From Akkermansiaceae bacterium (lineage in GTDB: Bacteria; Verrucomicrobiota; Verrucomicrobiia; Verrucomicrobiales; Akkermansiaceae): DNA of 5,845 bases. The notes below the pieces were generated by a model. The model was not told where the DNA came from. It saw nothing but the letters and a program-made list of their open reading frames with translations, and made no database searches. The DNA is taken from the NCBI GenBank assembly GCA_028293225.1, contig JAQGPE010000566.1, forward strand, positions 1-5,845, written 5' to 3'. The position numbers and the translations under genes were made by a program. Positions 1 through 5,619 of the stretch are shown one piece after another. How positions within the stretch are numbered: position 1 is the first letter of the stretch; each line of letters opens with the position of its first letter.

Positions 1-43
1 GGGCGAAATGTGGCAGCCAGGGGTGACCGAAGGGAACCCCTGG
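1..43 (+). repeat. Outer terminal inverted repeat, left copy
   Basis: All 43 bases are matched in reverse complement by 710-752. The block opens with GGGCGAAA (1-8). It contains an imperfect palindrome in which CCAGGGGT (17-24) pairs with ACCCCTGG (36-43) across an 11-nt loop. The octamer GGGCGAAA recurs at 73-80 in the inner repeat, so each terminus carries it twice in direct orientation. The repeat may continue to the left of the window. Confidence 0.93.
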
Positions 44-57
44 ATCTTGGGTCGAGC

Positions 58-82
58 TATGGAGCCCTGTAAGGGCGAAAGG
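58..82 (+). repeat. Inner terminal inverted repeat, left copy
   Basis: This 25-bp block is matched perfectly in reverse complement by 671-695. It holds a compact hairpin, GCCCT (64-68), loop GTA, AGGGC (72-76), with GGAG (61-64) at the 5' foot and GAAAGG at the 3' foot. A GTAG or GGAG tetranucleotide 5' of a hairpin is the arrangement recognised by characterised RAYT enzymes on REP sequences. Reading it that way here is inference. Confidence 0.9.
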
Positions 83-171
83 AGTTCCCGACCACGTCTC
101 GGCGCTCTTTTTCGCGGCACTCTAACGCATGGATGGACCTGTTCGCTGCTTTCAACCAATCTCGCATCGTT

Positions 172-621
172 GTGCCGCAATCCCTCTCCAATCTGCTGGT
201 CCATCTGATCTTCAGCACTTCCAATCGCTATCCGTGGCTTCAGGACGAATGGCGGGATGAACTGCATGGTTATCTGGGGGGAATCGTCCGTGAATGCGGC
301 TCCGATCTTCTCGCGATCAATTCGCTCGAGGATCATGTCCACATGCTTTTCAGCCTGCCCCGGACGATGGCGATGGCAGGGCTTGTCAAAGAGGTGAAGG
401 TTGGATCAAGCGCTTGGATTCACTCCAAGTTCTCGATCGACAAGTTCCATTGGCAGACGGGCTATGGAGCGTTTTCTGTCAGCGAAAGTCACAAGGAAGC
501 AGTGCGGCGATACATCGCGAATCAGAGGGAGCATCACCGGAAGGTGAGCTTTCAGGAGGAATACCGCAGGATATTAGAGCGGAATGGAATGCCGTTTGAC
601 GAACGTTACGTTTGGGATTGA
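172..621 (+). CDS. Y1 (HUH) transposase, IS200/RAYT-like
   Basis: This is a single-strand DNA transposase of the Y1_Tnp family (149 residues). Such enzymes nick DNA with one catalytic tyrosine while the HUH histidines hold the metal. The HUH motif is HVH at residues 55-57, inside the stretch EDHVHMLFSL. The likely nucleophile is Tyr114 in YIANQREHH. Conserved family patches include the N-terminal LVHLIFSTSNRYPWL (9-23), WQTGYGAFSVS (94-104) and the C-terminal YVWD. The length of about 150 residues is normal, and no frameshift is seen. I chose GTG at 172 because family proteins usually begin MPQSL, which matches the residues read from this codon. The ATG at 133 would add 13 residues (first six MDLFAA) that do not look like family sequence. 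Neither start has a clear ribosome-binding site. GC is lower here than in proBA (31 of 60 bases in 421-480). The gene fills the space between the inverted termini, and no accessory gene is present. Confidence 0.9.
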   Translation: MPQSLSNLLVHLIFSTSNRYPWLQDEWRDELHGYLGGIVRECGSDLLAINSLEDHVHMLFSLPRTMAMAGLVKEVKVGSSAWIHSKFSIDKFHWQTGYGAFSVSESHKEAVRRYIANQREHHRKVSFQEEYRRILERNGMPFDERYVWD

Positions 622-670
622 AAGGGGCGTCTCTAGGGCCTGGATGACGGTGCAAGGGAGGAACGGTACG

Positions 671-695
671 CCTTTCGCCCTTACAGGGCTCCATA
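671..695 (-). repeat. Inner terminal inverted repeat, right copy
   Basis: This is the exact reverse complement of 58-82. The hairpin is GCCCT (677-681), loop TAC, AGGGC (685-689). It starts 49 bases after the transposase stop codon. The 14 nt separating it from the outer repeat (696-709) match the left spacer in length, but only 3 of 14 bases agree. Confidence 0.9.
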
Positions 696-709
696 ATTCC
701 TGACTTCTA

Positions 710-752
710 CCAGGGGTTCCCTTCGGTCACCCCTGGCTGCCACATTTCGCCC
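710..752 (-). repeat. Outer terminal inverted repeat, right copy
   Basis: This is the exact 43-base reverse complement of 1-43, including the palindrome CCAGGGGT (710-717) / ACCCCTGG (729-736) and the terminal TTTCGCCC (745-752). A short palindrome, GGCTCTTGAGCC (760-771), lies just outside. It could belong to a longer repeat whose left partner falls before base 1. Confidence 0.93.
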
Positions 753-793
753 ACTTCGGGGCTCTTGAGCCGGCCTGAGAACAAGGGCCGCCT

Positions 794-815
794 GTTGCCG
801 TGTGGAGACGGCGAC
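794..815 (-). terminator. Possible weak hairpin after the Dus gene
   Basis: Bases 794-801 and 808-815 form an 8-bp stem with one G-T wobble and a 6-nt loop, starting 9 bases beyond the minus-strand Dus stop codon. No T tract follows on the minus strand, so this is not a canonical intrinsic terminator. It could be an RNA 3'-end structure or chance in GC-rich DNA. Confidence 0.25.
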
Positions 816-824
816 TCTGGCCGC

Positions 825-1853
825 TCAAACTTTCTCCATTTCCAACTCCACCCCGGCCTCCACCCCCTCCCGCAGCGACATCTCCAGCGACTCCGCCGCG
901 ATGCCTTCCACCTCGCCGATGGATTCCACCCTCGCGAGCCGCCCGCGCAAATCCTTCGCGCCGGGGAAGCCCTTGCAATATGCCATCAGCCGCGAACGCA
1001 TCGACATCACCGTGTGCCGCTCATCCCCGTAGCGGTTGCTCTCGGTCGCCAGCTTGCAGTGCCGCAGCACCAACGCCCAGCGCTCCTCCAGCGGCACTGC
1101 CGCCAGGGTCTCGCCGGTCTGCAGAAAATGCTTTGCTTCCCGGAATACCCACGGGTTCTGCATTGCCGCGCGGCCGATCATGACGCCGGATACCGCGGTC
1201 TCCCGCTTTCGCCGGGCCAGGTCCTCACCGCTGGCGATGTCGCCATTGCCGATCACCGGGATCTTCACCGCACGCGCACAGGCGTCGATGACCTCCCAGT
1301 TCGCCACCCCGGAATATCCCTGCGAGCGCGTCCGTCCGTGCACGGCAATCGCCTGCATGCCGCAGTCTTCCAAAATCCTGCACACCTCCACGGCATTGAC
1401 CGTGCTGTCGTCCCAGCCGATGCGCATCTTGGCCGTAACCGGCACCTCGCCGCCCACGCCCTTTTCGACCCCGGCCGCCACCGCAGCGAGGCTTGGGCAG
1501 TCCTTCAACAGCGAGGAGCCGCCGTTTTTGGCGACCACCTTGTTCACCGGGCAGCCGAAATTGATGTCGATGAAGTCCGGCCGCTTCCAGTCGATGATCT
1601 TCTTCGCCGCCTCGCCCATCCGTTCGCCGTCGCCGCCGAAAAGCTGCACGCCCACCGGCCGCTGCTCGTCCGTGAACTCGGTGTACTTCCGGGTCCGGTC
1701 GTCGCGCTGGAGAATCCCTTCCGCCGAAACGAACTCCGTGACCATCACGTCCGCGCCCAATTCCTTGCAGATCTGCCGGAACACCACGTCGGTCACGCCG
1801 GCCATGGGAGCCAGATACAGAGGAAAAGCGCCGTTTTGGAACCAGGGGAGCAC
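825..1853 (-). CDS. dusB: tRNA-dihydrouridine synthase, DusB-like
   Basis: This is a cytoplasmic FMN enzyme that reduces uridine to dihydrouridine in the tRNA D-loop using NADPH. The 342 residues match the family's usual 320-350. An N-terminal TIM-barrel domain (about 10-245) opens with APMAGVTDVVFR (15-26), part of the FMN site. NFGCPVNKVVAKNGGSSLL (98-116) carries the catalytic Cys101. Lys142 in VTAKMRIGW, His172 in AVHGRTRSQGYSG and the FMN-phosphate loop IGNGDI (201-206) follow. VSGVMIGRAAMQNPW (221-235) closes the barrel, and the remainder is the helical tRNA-binding domain. The opening motif is more like DusB than DusA or DusC, but paralogue assignment from sequence alone is tentative. 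The start is GTG at 1853, preceded by an AAGGG-type ribosome-binding site with 6 nt of spacing. The gene is divergent from proB, and no fis or other usual DusB neighbour is present. Confidence 0.93.
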   Translation of the reverse strand: MLPWFQNGAFPLYLAPMAGVTDVVFRQICKELGADVMVTEFVSAEGILQRDDRTRKYTEFTDEQRPVGVQLFGGDGERMGEAAKKIIDWKRPDFIDINFGCPVNKVVAKNGGSSLLKDCPSLAAVAAGVEKGVGGEVPVTAKMRIGWDDSTVNAVEVCRILEDCGMQAIAVHGRTRSQGYSGVANWEVIDACARAVKIPVIGNGDIASGEDLARRKRETAVSGVMIGRAAMQNPWVFREAKHFLQTGETLAAVPLEERWALVLRHCKLATESNRYGDERHTVMSMRSRLMAYCKGFPGAKDLRGRLARVESIGEVEGIAAESLEMSLREGVEAGVELEMEKV

Positions 1854-1982
1854 GCCCCACCCTTGCGCCGGAAACGGCCTTTTCCAAGCGCCTATTCGCC
1901 CCGAACCGCCTCCACCGCCCCGGTGTCATGATTTGCGGTGGCATGCGCCGCCATTTCGGTCCATAGCCGCGCCCTGCCGCCG
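1854..1982. promoter_or_regulatory. Divergent dusB-proB intergenic region
   Basis: These 129 bp separate two divergent genes and must hold the promoter for proBA and probably one for the Dus gene. I saw no convincing -35/-10 pair. Candidates such as TTGCGG (1933-1938) with CATAGC (1962-1967) are spaced 23 nt apart, too far. There is no visible proline-responsive operator, and no Shine-Dalgarno sequence precedes the proB ATG. Confidence 0.4.
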
Positions 1983-2747
1983 ATGGAATCTCTGACTGTT
2001 ATCAAGGCCGGAACGGGTGTCCTCACGCGCGTGAGCGATGGCACCCTGGACGGAGCCGCCCTCACCCGTCTCGTCACCGCCATCGCCGGCCTGGTCGAAG
2101 ACGGCCACCGCTGCCTGCTGGTCAGCTCCGGGGCCGTCGGCGCGGGCGTGTCCGCCTTTGGCCTGGAGGGCTACCCCTCCGACCTCGCCACCAAGCAGGC
2201 CTGCGCCGCCGTCGGCCAGGCCCGCCTGATGCACACCTACGAAAATCTCTTCCGCAACTTCAACCTCGCGGTCGCCCAGGTCCTGCTCACCGCCGGCGAC
2301 CTCCAGACCCCGGAGCGCTGCGGCTACGTGACCAACACCCTCCATCGCCTGCTCGCCGAACCCGGCATCGTGCCGATCATCAACGAGAACGACTCGGTCG
2401 CCGTGGAAGAACTCCGCGTCGGCGACAACGACATGCTCTCCGCCCGCGTCGCCGCCCTGGTCGGGGCGAAGCGGCTGATCCTTCTAACGTCCGTGGACGG
2501 CCTGCTGTCCCCGGACGACAACTCCCTGGTGCATGAGGTTCAGGATGTCGATACCGTGCTCGGCTTCGCCAAAGACGAGCGCGGCCGGTTTTCGATCGGT
2601 GGCATGGCTTCGAAGCTCCAGGCCGTGAAGCTCGCCGTCGATGCCGGGATCACCACCCACATCGCCCACGGCCGCAAGCCGGAGCGCCTCGCCGGGATTC
2701 TCGCCGGTGAAGTCGGCCTTTCGACCCGTTTCGCCTCTTCCAAGTAA
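1983..2747 (+). CDS. proB: Glutamate 5-kinase, short form without PUA domain
   Basis: This enzyme catalyses the first step of proline synthesis, ATP-dependent phosphorylation of the glutamate gamma-carboxylate, in the cytoplasm. The 254 residues form an amino-acid-kinase domain only. Lys8 lies in VIKAGTGVLT (6-15), and VSSGAVGAG (47-55) is the glycine-rich nucleotide/substrate loop. NENDSVAVEELRVGDND (134-150) shapes the glutamate site, LLTSVDGLL (167-175) is the kinase-family signature and GGMASKLQA (206-214) carries the conserved Lys. Escherichia coli ProB has about 367 residues because it adds a C-terminal PUA domain. That domain is absent here, and no broken remnant is seen before proA. 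The ATG at 1983 places the first strand correctly. A GTG at 1938 would add 15 residues of no family character. proA follows after 7 nt. Feedback inhibition by proline is plausible because that site lies in the kinase domain, but the sequence does not prove it. Confidence 0.95.
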   Translation: MESLTVIKAGTGVLTRVSDGTLDGAALTRLVTAIAGLVEDGHRCLLVSSGAVGAGVSAFGLEGYPSDLATKQACAAVGQARLMHTYENLFRNFNLAVAQVLLTAGDLQTPERCGYVTNTLHRLLAEPGIVPIINENDSVAVEELRVGDNDMLSARVAALVGAKRLILLTSVDGLLSPDDNSLVHEVQDVDTVLGFAKDERGRFSIGGMASKLQAVKLAVDAGITTHIAHGRKPERLAGILAGEVGLSTRFASSK

Positions 2748-2754
2748 GCCGATC

Positions 2755-4023
2755 ATGACCGAGACCGATGTGCCCGCCGCGATCGAGACCATGGCCAAAC
2801 AGGCCAGGGCCGCCTCGTATCGCCTTTCCCAGCTCAGCACCGCGGAAAAAAACGCGATCCTGCTGGCGATGGCCGCTGAAGTCCGGGCCTCGACCCCGGA
2901 AATCATGGCGTCCAACATTCTCGATCTGGTCGCGGGTGAAGCCAAGGGCCTGACCAAAGCGATGCTCGACCGCTTACGGCTCGACGAAAAGCGCATCGAA
3001 GCGATCGCCGCCGGCATCGATCAGGTCGCCACCCTCCCCGATCCCACCGGCCAGGTGATCGACCAGTGGACCCGCCCCAATGGCATGCGCCTGGAACAGG
3101 TCCGCGTCCCGATCGGCACCATCGGCATCATCTATGAAAGCCGCCCCAACGTCACCAGCGACGCCGCCGTGCTGTGCTTCAAAACCGGCAACGCCACCAT
3201 CCTGCGTGGTGGCTCCGAAGCCATCCACTCGAACCGCGCCATCGCCGCCGCTCTCCAGAAAGGCGGCGAGTCCGCGGGCCTGCCGGAGCACGCCATCCAA
3301 CTCATCCCCTTCACCGATCGCGCCAGCGTCACCGCGCTCTGTCAGATGGACAAGTGGCTGGATCTCATCATCCCTCGCGGCGGCAAAGGATTGATTGAAG
3401 CGGTCGTTTCTCAGGCGAGAATGCCGGTAATCAAGCACTATGACGGCATCGTTCACACCTACGTCGATGCCGCCGCCGACCTCGACATGGCCGTTTCCCT
3501 CGCCGTCGACGCCAAGACCCAGAAGCCCGGCGTCTGCAATGCCACCGAGACCCTGCTGGTCCACACCGCGGTCGCCGAAACGTTCCTGCCCCTCGCCGCC
3601 GCCGCTTTCCGCGAAAAAGGCGTCGAACTCCGTGGTTGCGAACGCACCCGCGCGATCATCGACGCCGTGCCCGCCACCGAGGAGGACTGGAGCACCGAAT
3701 ACCTCGACCTGATCCTCTCGGTGAAAGTGGTCGACTCGCTGCAGGATGCCGTGGAGCACATCAATACCTACAGCTCCCATCACACCGAGTGCATCGTCAC
3801 CGCGGATCAGGCCGCTGCCGAAACCTTCCTGGCTGCCTGCGACTCAGCCTGCGTGTTCCACAATGTTTCGACCCGTCTCGCCGATGGCGAGGAGTTCGGG
3901 TTCGGCGCGGAAATTGGCATTTCCACCGACAAGCTCCATGCCCGCGGTCCGATGGGCTTGCGCGAGCTGACCAGCTACCAGTACCGGGTGCGCGGCGAGG
4001 GGCAGATGAAAGCTGGCAACTGA
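2755..4023 (+). CDS. proA: Glutamate-5-semialdehyde dehydrogenase (gamma-glutamyl phosphate reductase)
   Basis: This enzyme catalyses the second step of proline synthesis. It uses NADPH to reduce gamma-glutamyl phosphate to glutamate-5-semialdehyde, which cyclises to pyrroline-5-carboxylate. The 422 residues fit the aldehyde-dehydrogenase-fold ProA family (about 415-420). GTIGIIYESRPNVTSDA (121-137) and FKTGNATILRGGSEA (142-156) are nucleotide-binding segments. IIPRGGKGLI (205-214) is conserved, and Cys261 in KPGVCNATETLL is the catalytic thiol. GFGAEIGIST (382-391) with HARGPMGL (395-402) form the C-terminal signature. The start is ATG at 2755, 7 nt after the proB stop; an in-frame upstream extension overlapping proB has no family resemblance. 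Co-transcription with proB is very likely, and it makes sense because the acyl-phosphate intermediate is labile. proC, for the last step, is not in this window. The stop codon faces a convergent gene 6 nt away. Confidence 0.96.
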   Translation: MTETDVPAAIETMAKQARAASYRLSQLSTAEKNAILLAMAAEVRASTPEIMASNILDLVAGEAKGLTKAMLDRLRLDEKRIEAIAAGIDQVATLPDPTGQVIDQWTRPNGMRLEQVRVPIGTIGIIYESRPNVTSDAAVLCFKTGNATILRGGSEAIHSNRAIAAALQKGGESAGLPEHAIQLIPFTDRASVTALCQMDKWLDLIIPRGGKGLIEAVVSQARMPVIKHYDGIVHTYVDAAADLDMAVSLAVDAKTQKPGVCNATETLLVHTAVAETFLPLAAAAFREKGVELRGCERTRAIIDAVPATEEDWSTEYLDLILSVKVVDSLQDAVEHINTYSSHHTECIVTADQAAAETFLAACDSACVFHNVSTRLADGEEFGFGAEIGISTDKLHARGPMGLRELTSYQYRVRGEGQMKAGN

Positions 4024-4029
4024 GCGATC

Positions 4030-4947
4030 TTAGGGGACAGCGGTGTATTCCTCGAAATAGCGGCTGGGCACTGCGATGAAATGGGCGTCGGTTTCCGTCT
4101 CCAGACTGTCGACTTTATTGTCTGAGATCGTATCACTCGAATAGGAATCGATCAACATCCACACCGGTTTTAGGTATGGTCCCATTCTCGACCAAACCTG
4201 AAATGGGCGATTGGCCTTTTTCTTCAGCTCCTTGGCAGAATTGATCGCTTCATCCTTCGTATCGAAGATCCCCGCCTGCAAACAGATCTCAGGGAGTTGG
4301 AGGTGGGCTTTGACCTGCTCCGTCAATGCTGGAGAGAGGCAGACAATCCGGCTAACGGAGCCAACTTCCTCGATCTCTTTAACGAACCTAAGGTAGACGG
4401 CGTGGTGATCTTCCATCGCTGCTGCCAGCTTCCAGTCCACCTGAGCGAGTTGCTCTCCGAACAAATCTGCGATGTAATTCGGACTGATCAGATACAATGA
4501 ACGGATCCTGACCCCGGACGACGGACTGGCAGAAAGAAGGGCAAATTGCTTCTGGTCCAGGTCCACAGGTGACGCCAGCGGACAGCGTTCGATGACATCG
4601 GCGAGACTGATCTCTCTATCCTTTGCTATCGTTTCCTGGGATGCTGGCGCAGGCAAGGAAGAGTCGCCGGAATCGACGGCAGTATGCGTTATCGTATCCA
4701 GCAGCAGCGTGCTTTTTATCGTCTTCCCATCCGTCCGTGATCGTTCCTCCAGAAACGTCTTTCGGCTGGATCGATAGTAGCTGCTCATGTTACTATCCTC
4801 CGTCCTAAGCACGATCCAGGAGGAATCTCCGACTCCGATCAGGCGTTCCTCCACGGAAAACTGGAAGTCCGGGGACGCCTTTGCAACAAGCGCCATCGAA
4901 AGAAGAAGGCCCGAAACAAGGATTAGCCTACTGCAAAGCGGGTTCAT
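4030..4947 (-). CDS. Hypothetical exported protein with a possible SPOR-like C-terminal region
   Basis: I do not recognise this protein as a whole (305 residues). The N-terminus is a clear Sec signal peptide: MNPLCSR, then the hydrophobic run LILVSGLLLSMALVA, then a probable AKA cleavage site (22-24). Cys5 precedes the hydrophobic core, so it is not a lipobox. The mature part is mixed alpha/beta and charged, with no membrane segment. Residues about 220-295 contain ICLQAGIFDTKDEAINSAKELKKKA in two overlapping parts (ICLQAGIFDTKDE, then AINSAKELKKKA), followed by beta-rich VWMLIDSY. This order loosely resembles SPOR domains, which bind peptidoglycan stripped of stem peptides, but it is only a visual similarity. 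I chose ATG at 4947; an in-frame TTG at 4962 would add five residues before the signal peptide. GC is lower than its neighbours (30 of 60 in 4081-4140, against 44 of 60 in 2041-2100), suggesting a lineage-specific or acquired gene. It converges on proA. Confidence 0.75.
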   Translation of the reverse strand: MNPLCSRLILVSGLLLSMALVAKASPDFQFSVEERLIGVGDSSWIVLRTEDSNMSSYYRSSRKTFLEERSRTDGKTIKSTLLLDTITHTAVDSGDSSLPAPASQETIAKDREISLADVIERCPLASPVDLDQKQFALLSASPSSGVRIRSLYLISPNYIADLFGEQLAQVDWKLAAAMEDHHAVYLRFVKEIEEVGSVSRIVCLSPALTEQVKAHLQLPEICLQAGIFDTKDEAINSAKELKKKANRPFQVWSRMGPYLKPVWMLIDSYSSDTISDNKVDSLETETDAHFIAVPSRYFEEYTAVP

Positions 4948-5002
4948 GGAAATAGGTGGCAAGCTACCGCAGCTGCACCCGGATACGACGCATATTCCAC
5001 CT

Positions 5003-5019
5003 ACTGATGTAAAATCAGT
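5003..5019. other. Small perfect hairpin between two minus-strand genes
   Basis: ACTGAT (5003-5008) pairs with ATCAGT (5014-5019) around a 5-nt loop, in the 93-bp gap downstream of the FMN reductase stop and upstream of the exported-protein gene. It is AT-richer than its surroundings. There is no T tract on the minus strand, so it could be a weak terminator, an operator-like inverted repeat or chance. No convincing promoter for the downstream gene was found in this gap. Confidence 0.3.
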
Positions 5020-5040
5020 GTATTTCGTCCGCCGCTACCG

Positions 5041-5619
5041 TCAGCCCAACGGGAATGAGGCTCCCAGGGAAATCATGGGATGCTTTGCGGCCTCGCAAAG
5101 CTCTCTCAAAACTTCCTGAATCGCCTCCACCACCCACGGCGCGGCGACCATCCCCTCCTCGTCTAGCCGCGATCCCAGCAACGGAATCGTAGCCGACGCC
5201 TCCCCCACCAGGTTCGCCGACATCGTTCGCAGGATCTCCCGCAACGCGGCGTCGGCGTGGTGAGCAGTCGGTGACGTGTTCACCACCGACACCGGCTTGT
5301 AGGCGAAAGGCTCGAAACTCACCAGCCAGTCGAGCGCGTTCTTCATCACCCCGGTGATGCCGTGCGCATACTCTGGCGTCGCGATCAGTAAAGCGTCCGC
5401 CTCCGCCACCCGGCTGCGGAAATCGACCACCGAATCCGGAGGGCTACTCTCCAAATCCGGATTAAAAAGAGGCAGCTCTCCGAGACTCGGGAACACCTCA
5501 ACCACGACTCCCGCGGGCGCGATGCGTGCCGCCGCCCGCAGGAAAGCCGAGTTGATCGAGACCGCCCGCAGGCTGCCCGAAATCGCCAGAATTTTCACAG
5601 CGAAAAGATGCCCGCTCAC
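5041..5619 (-). CDS. NADPH-dependent FMN reductase family flavoprotein
   Basis: This is a flavodoxin-fold quinone/chromate/azo-type reductase, soluble and FMN-binding, that transfers electrons from NAD(P)H. The 192 residues are close to the family's usual 180-190. KILAISGSLRAVSINS (9-24) gives the first strand and the FMN phosphate-binding loop (Gly15, Ser16, Arg18, Ser21, Asn23). TPEYAHGITGVMKNALDWL (81-99) is the conserved segment that contacts the flavin ring. The physiological substrate cannot be inferred. The start is GTG at 5619, whose bases overlap the TGA of the upstream gene (GTGA). It has a good ribosome-binding site, GGAAGGA (5625-5631), 5 nt upstream. The alternative GTG at 5598 would begin exactly at MKILAISGSLR, typical of the family, but has no ribosome-binding site. 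The pairing with a redoxin suggests a shared oxidative-stress or redox role, which is inference. Confidence 0.88.
   Translation of the reverse strand: MSGHLFAVKILAISGSLRAVSINSAFLRAAARIAPAGVVVEVFPSLGELPLFNPDLESSPPDSVVDFRSRVAEADALLIATPEYAHGITGVMKNALDWLVSFEPFAYKPVSVVNTSPTAHHADAALREILRTMSANLVGEASATIPLLGSRLDEEGMVAAPWVVEAIQEVLRELCEAAKHPMISLGASFPLG

Larger units (their letters stand above)
1..752 (+). mobile_element. REP/RAYT-like Y1 transposase element with compound inverted termini
   Basis: A single Y1 (HUH) transposase gene is flanked by two inverted copies of an 82-base terminus (1-82 and 671-752). Each terminus consists of a perfect 43-bp outer repeat, a 14-nt diverged spacer and a perfect 25-bp inner repeat. 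Small hairpins inside both repeats resemble the folded ends that Y1 transposases recognise. Single transposase genes bracketed by inverted hairpin repeats are the hallmark of REP-associated tyrosine transposase (RAYT) loci; placing this element there is inference. The gene appears full length, so the element may still be mobile. It lies downstream of the Dus gene and does not interrupt it. The left end coincides with the window edge, so the true outer boundary is unknown and the repeat may extend further. No target-site duplication can be judged, and Y1 enzymes normally make none. Confidence 0.8.

Noticed and set aside
8..208. A small plus-strand open frame spanning the left terminus
   Set aside because: It is built mostly from the repeat itself, overlaps the transposase start in another frame and has no coding character. 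A similar frame (479-694, minus) arises from the right terminus.
1..752. Group II intron, integron or CRISPR-adjacent interpretation of the repeats
   Set aside because: There is no reverse transcriptase, integrase or spaced repeat array. The repeats are a single inverted set around a Y1 transposase.
765..1931. A long plus-strand open frame (388 codons) opposite the Dus gene
   Set aside because: It is antisense to a gene with clear catalytic motifs. It is rich in His, Arg, Pro and Leu as expected from the complement of GC-rich coding DNA, and it shows no domain.
1225..1944. A minus-strand open frame of 239 codons overlapping the Dus gene
   Set aside because: It is a different frame of the same strand, Arg/Gly-rich and without motifs. 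It is a GC-content shadow.
2974..3783. A minus-strand open frame of 269 codons opposite proA
   Set aside because: It is Gly/Asp-rich low-complexity translation of the proA complement, with no domain or plausible start context.
4211..4500. Short plus-strand open frames opposite the exported-protein gene
   Set aside because: The minus-strand frame has a clear signal peptide and runs uninterrupted for 305 codons. The plus-strand frames are short and carry no recognisable features.
5301..5310. AGGCGAAAGG resembling the 3' half of the inner repeat
   Set aside because: It lies in the FMN reductase coding sequence, lacks the hairpin and extends only ten bases, so it is a chance match and not a solo REP copy.
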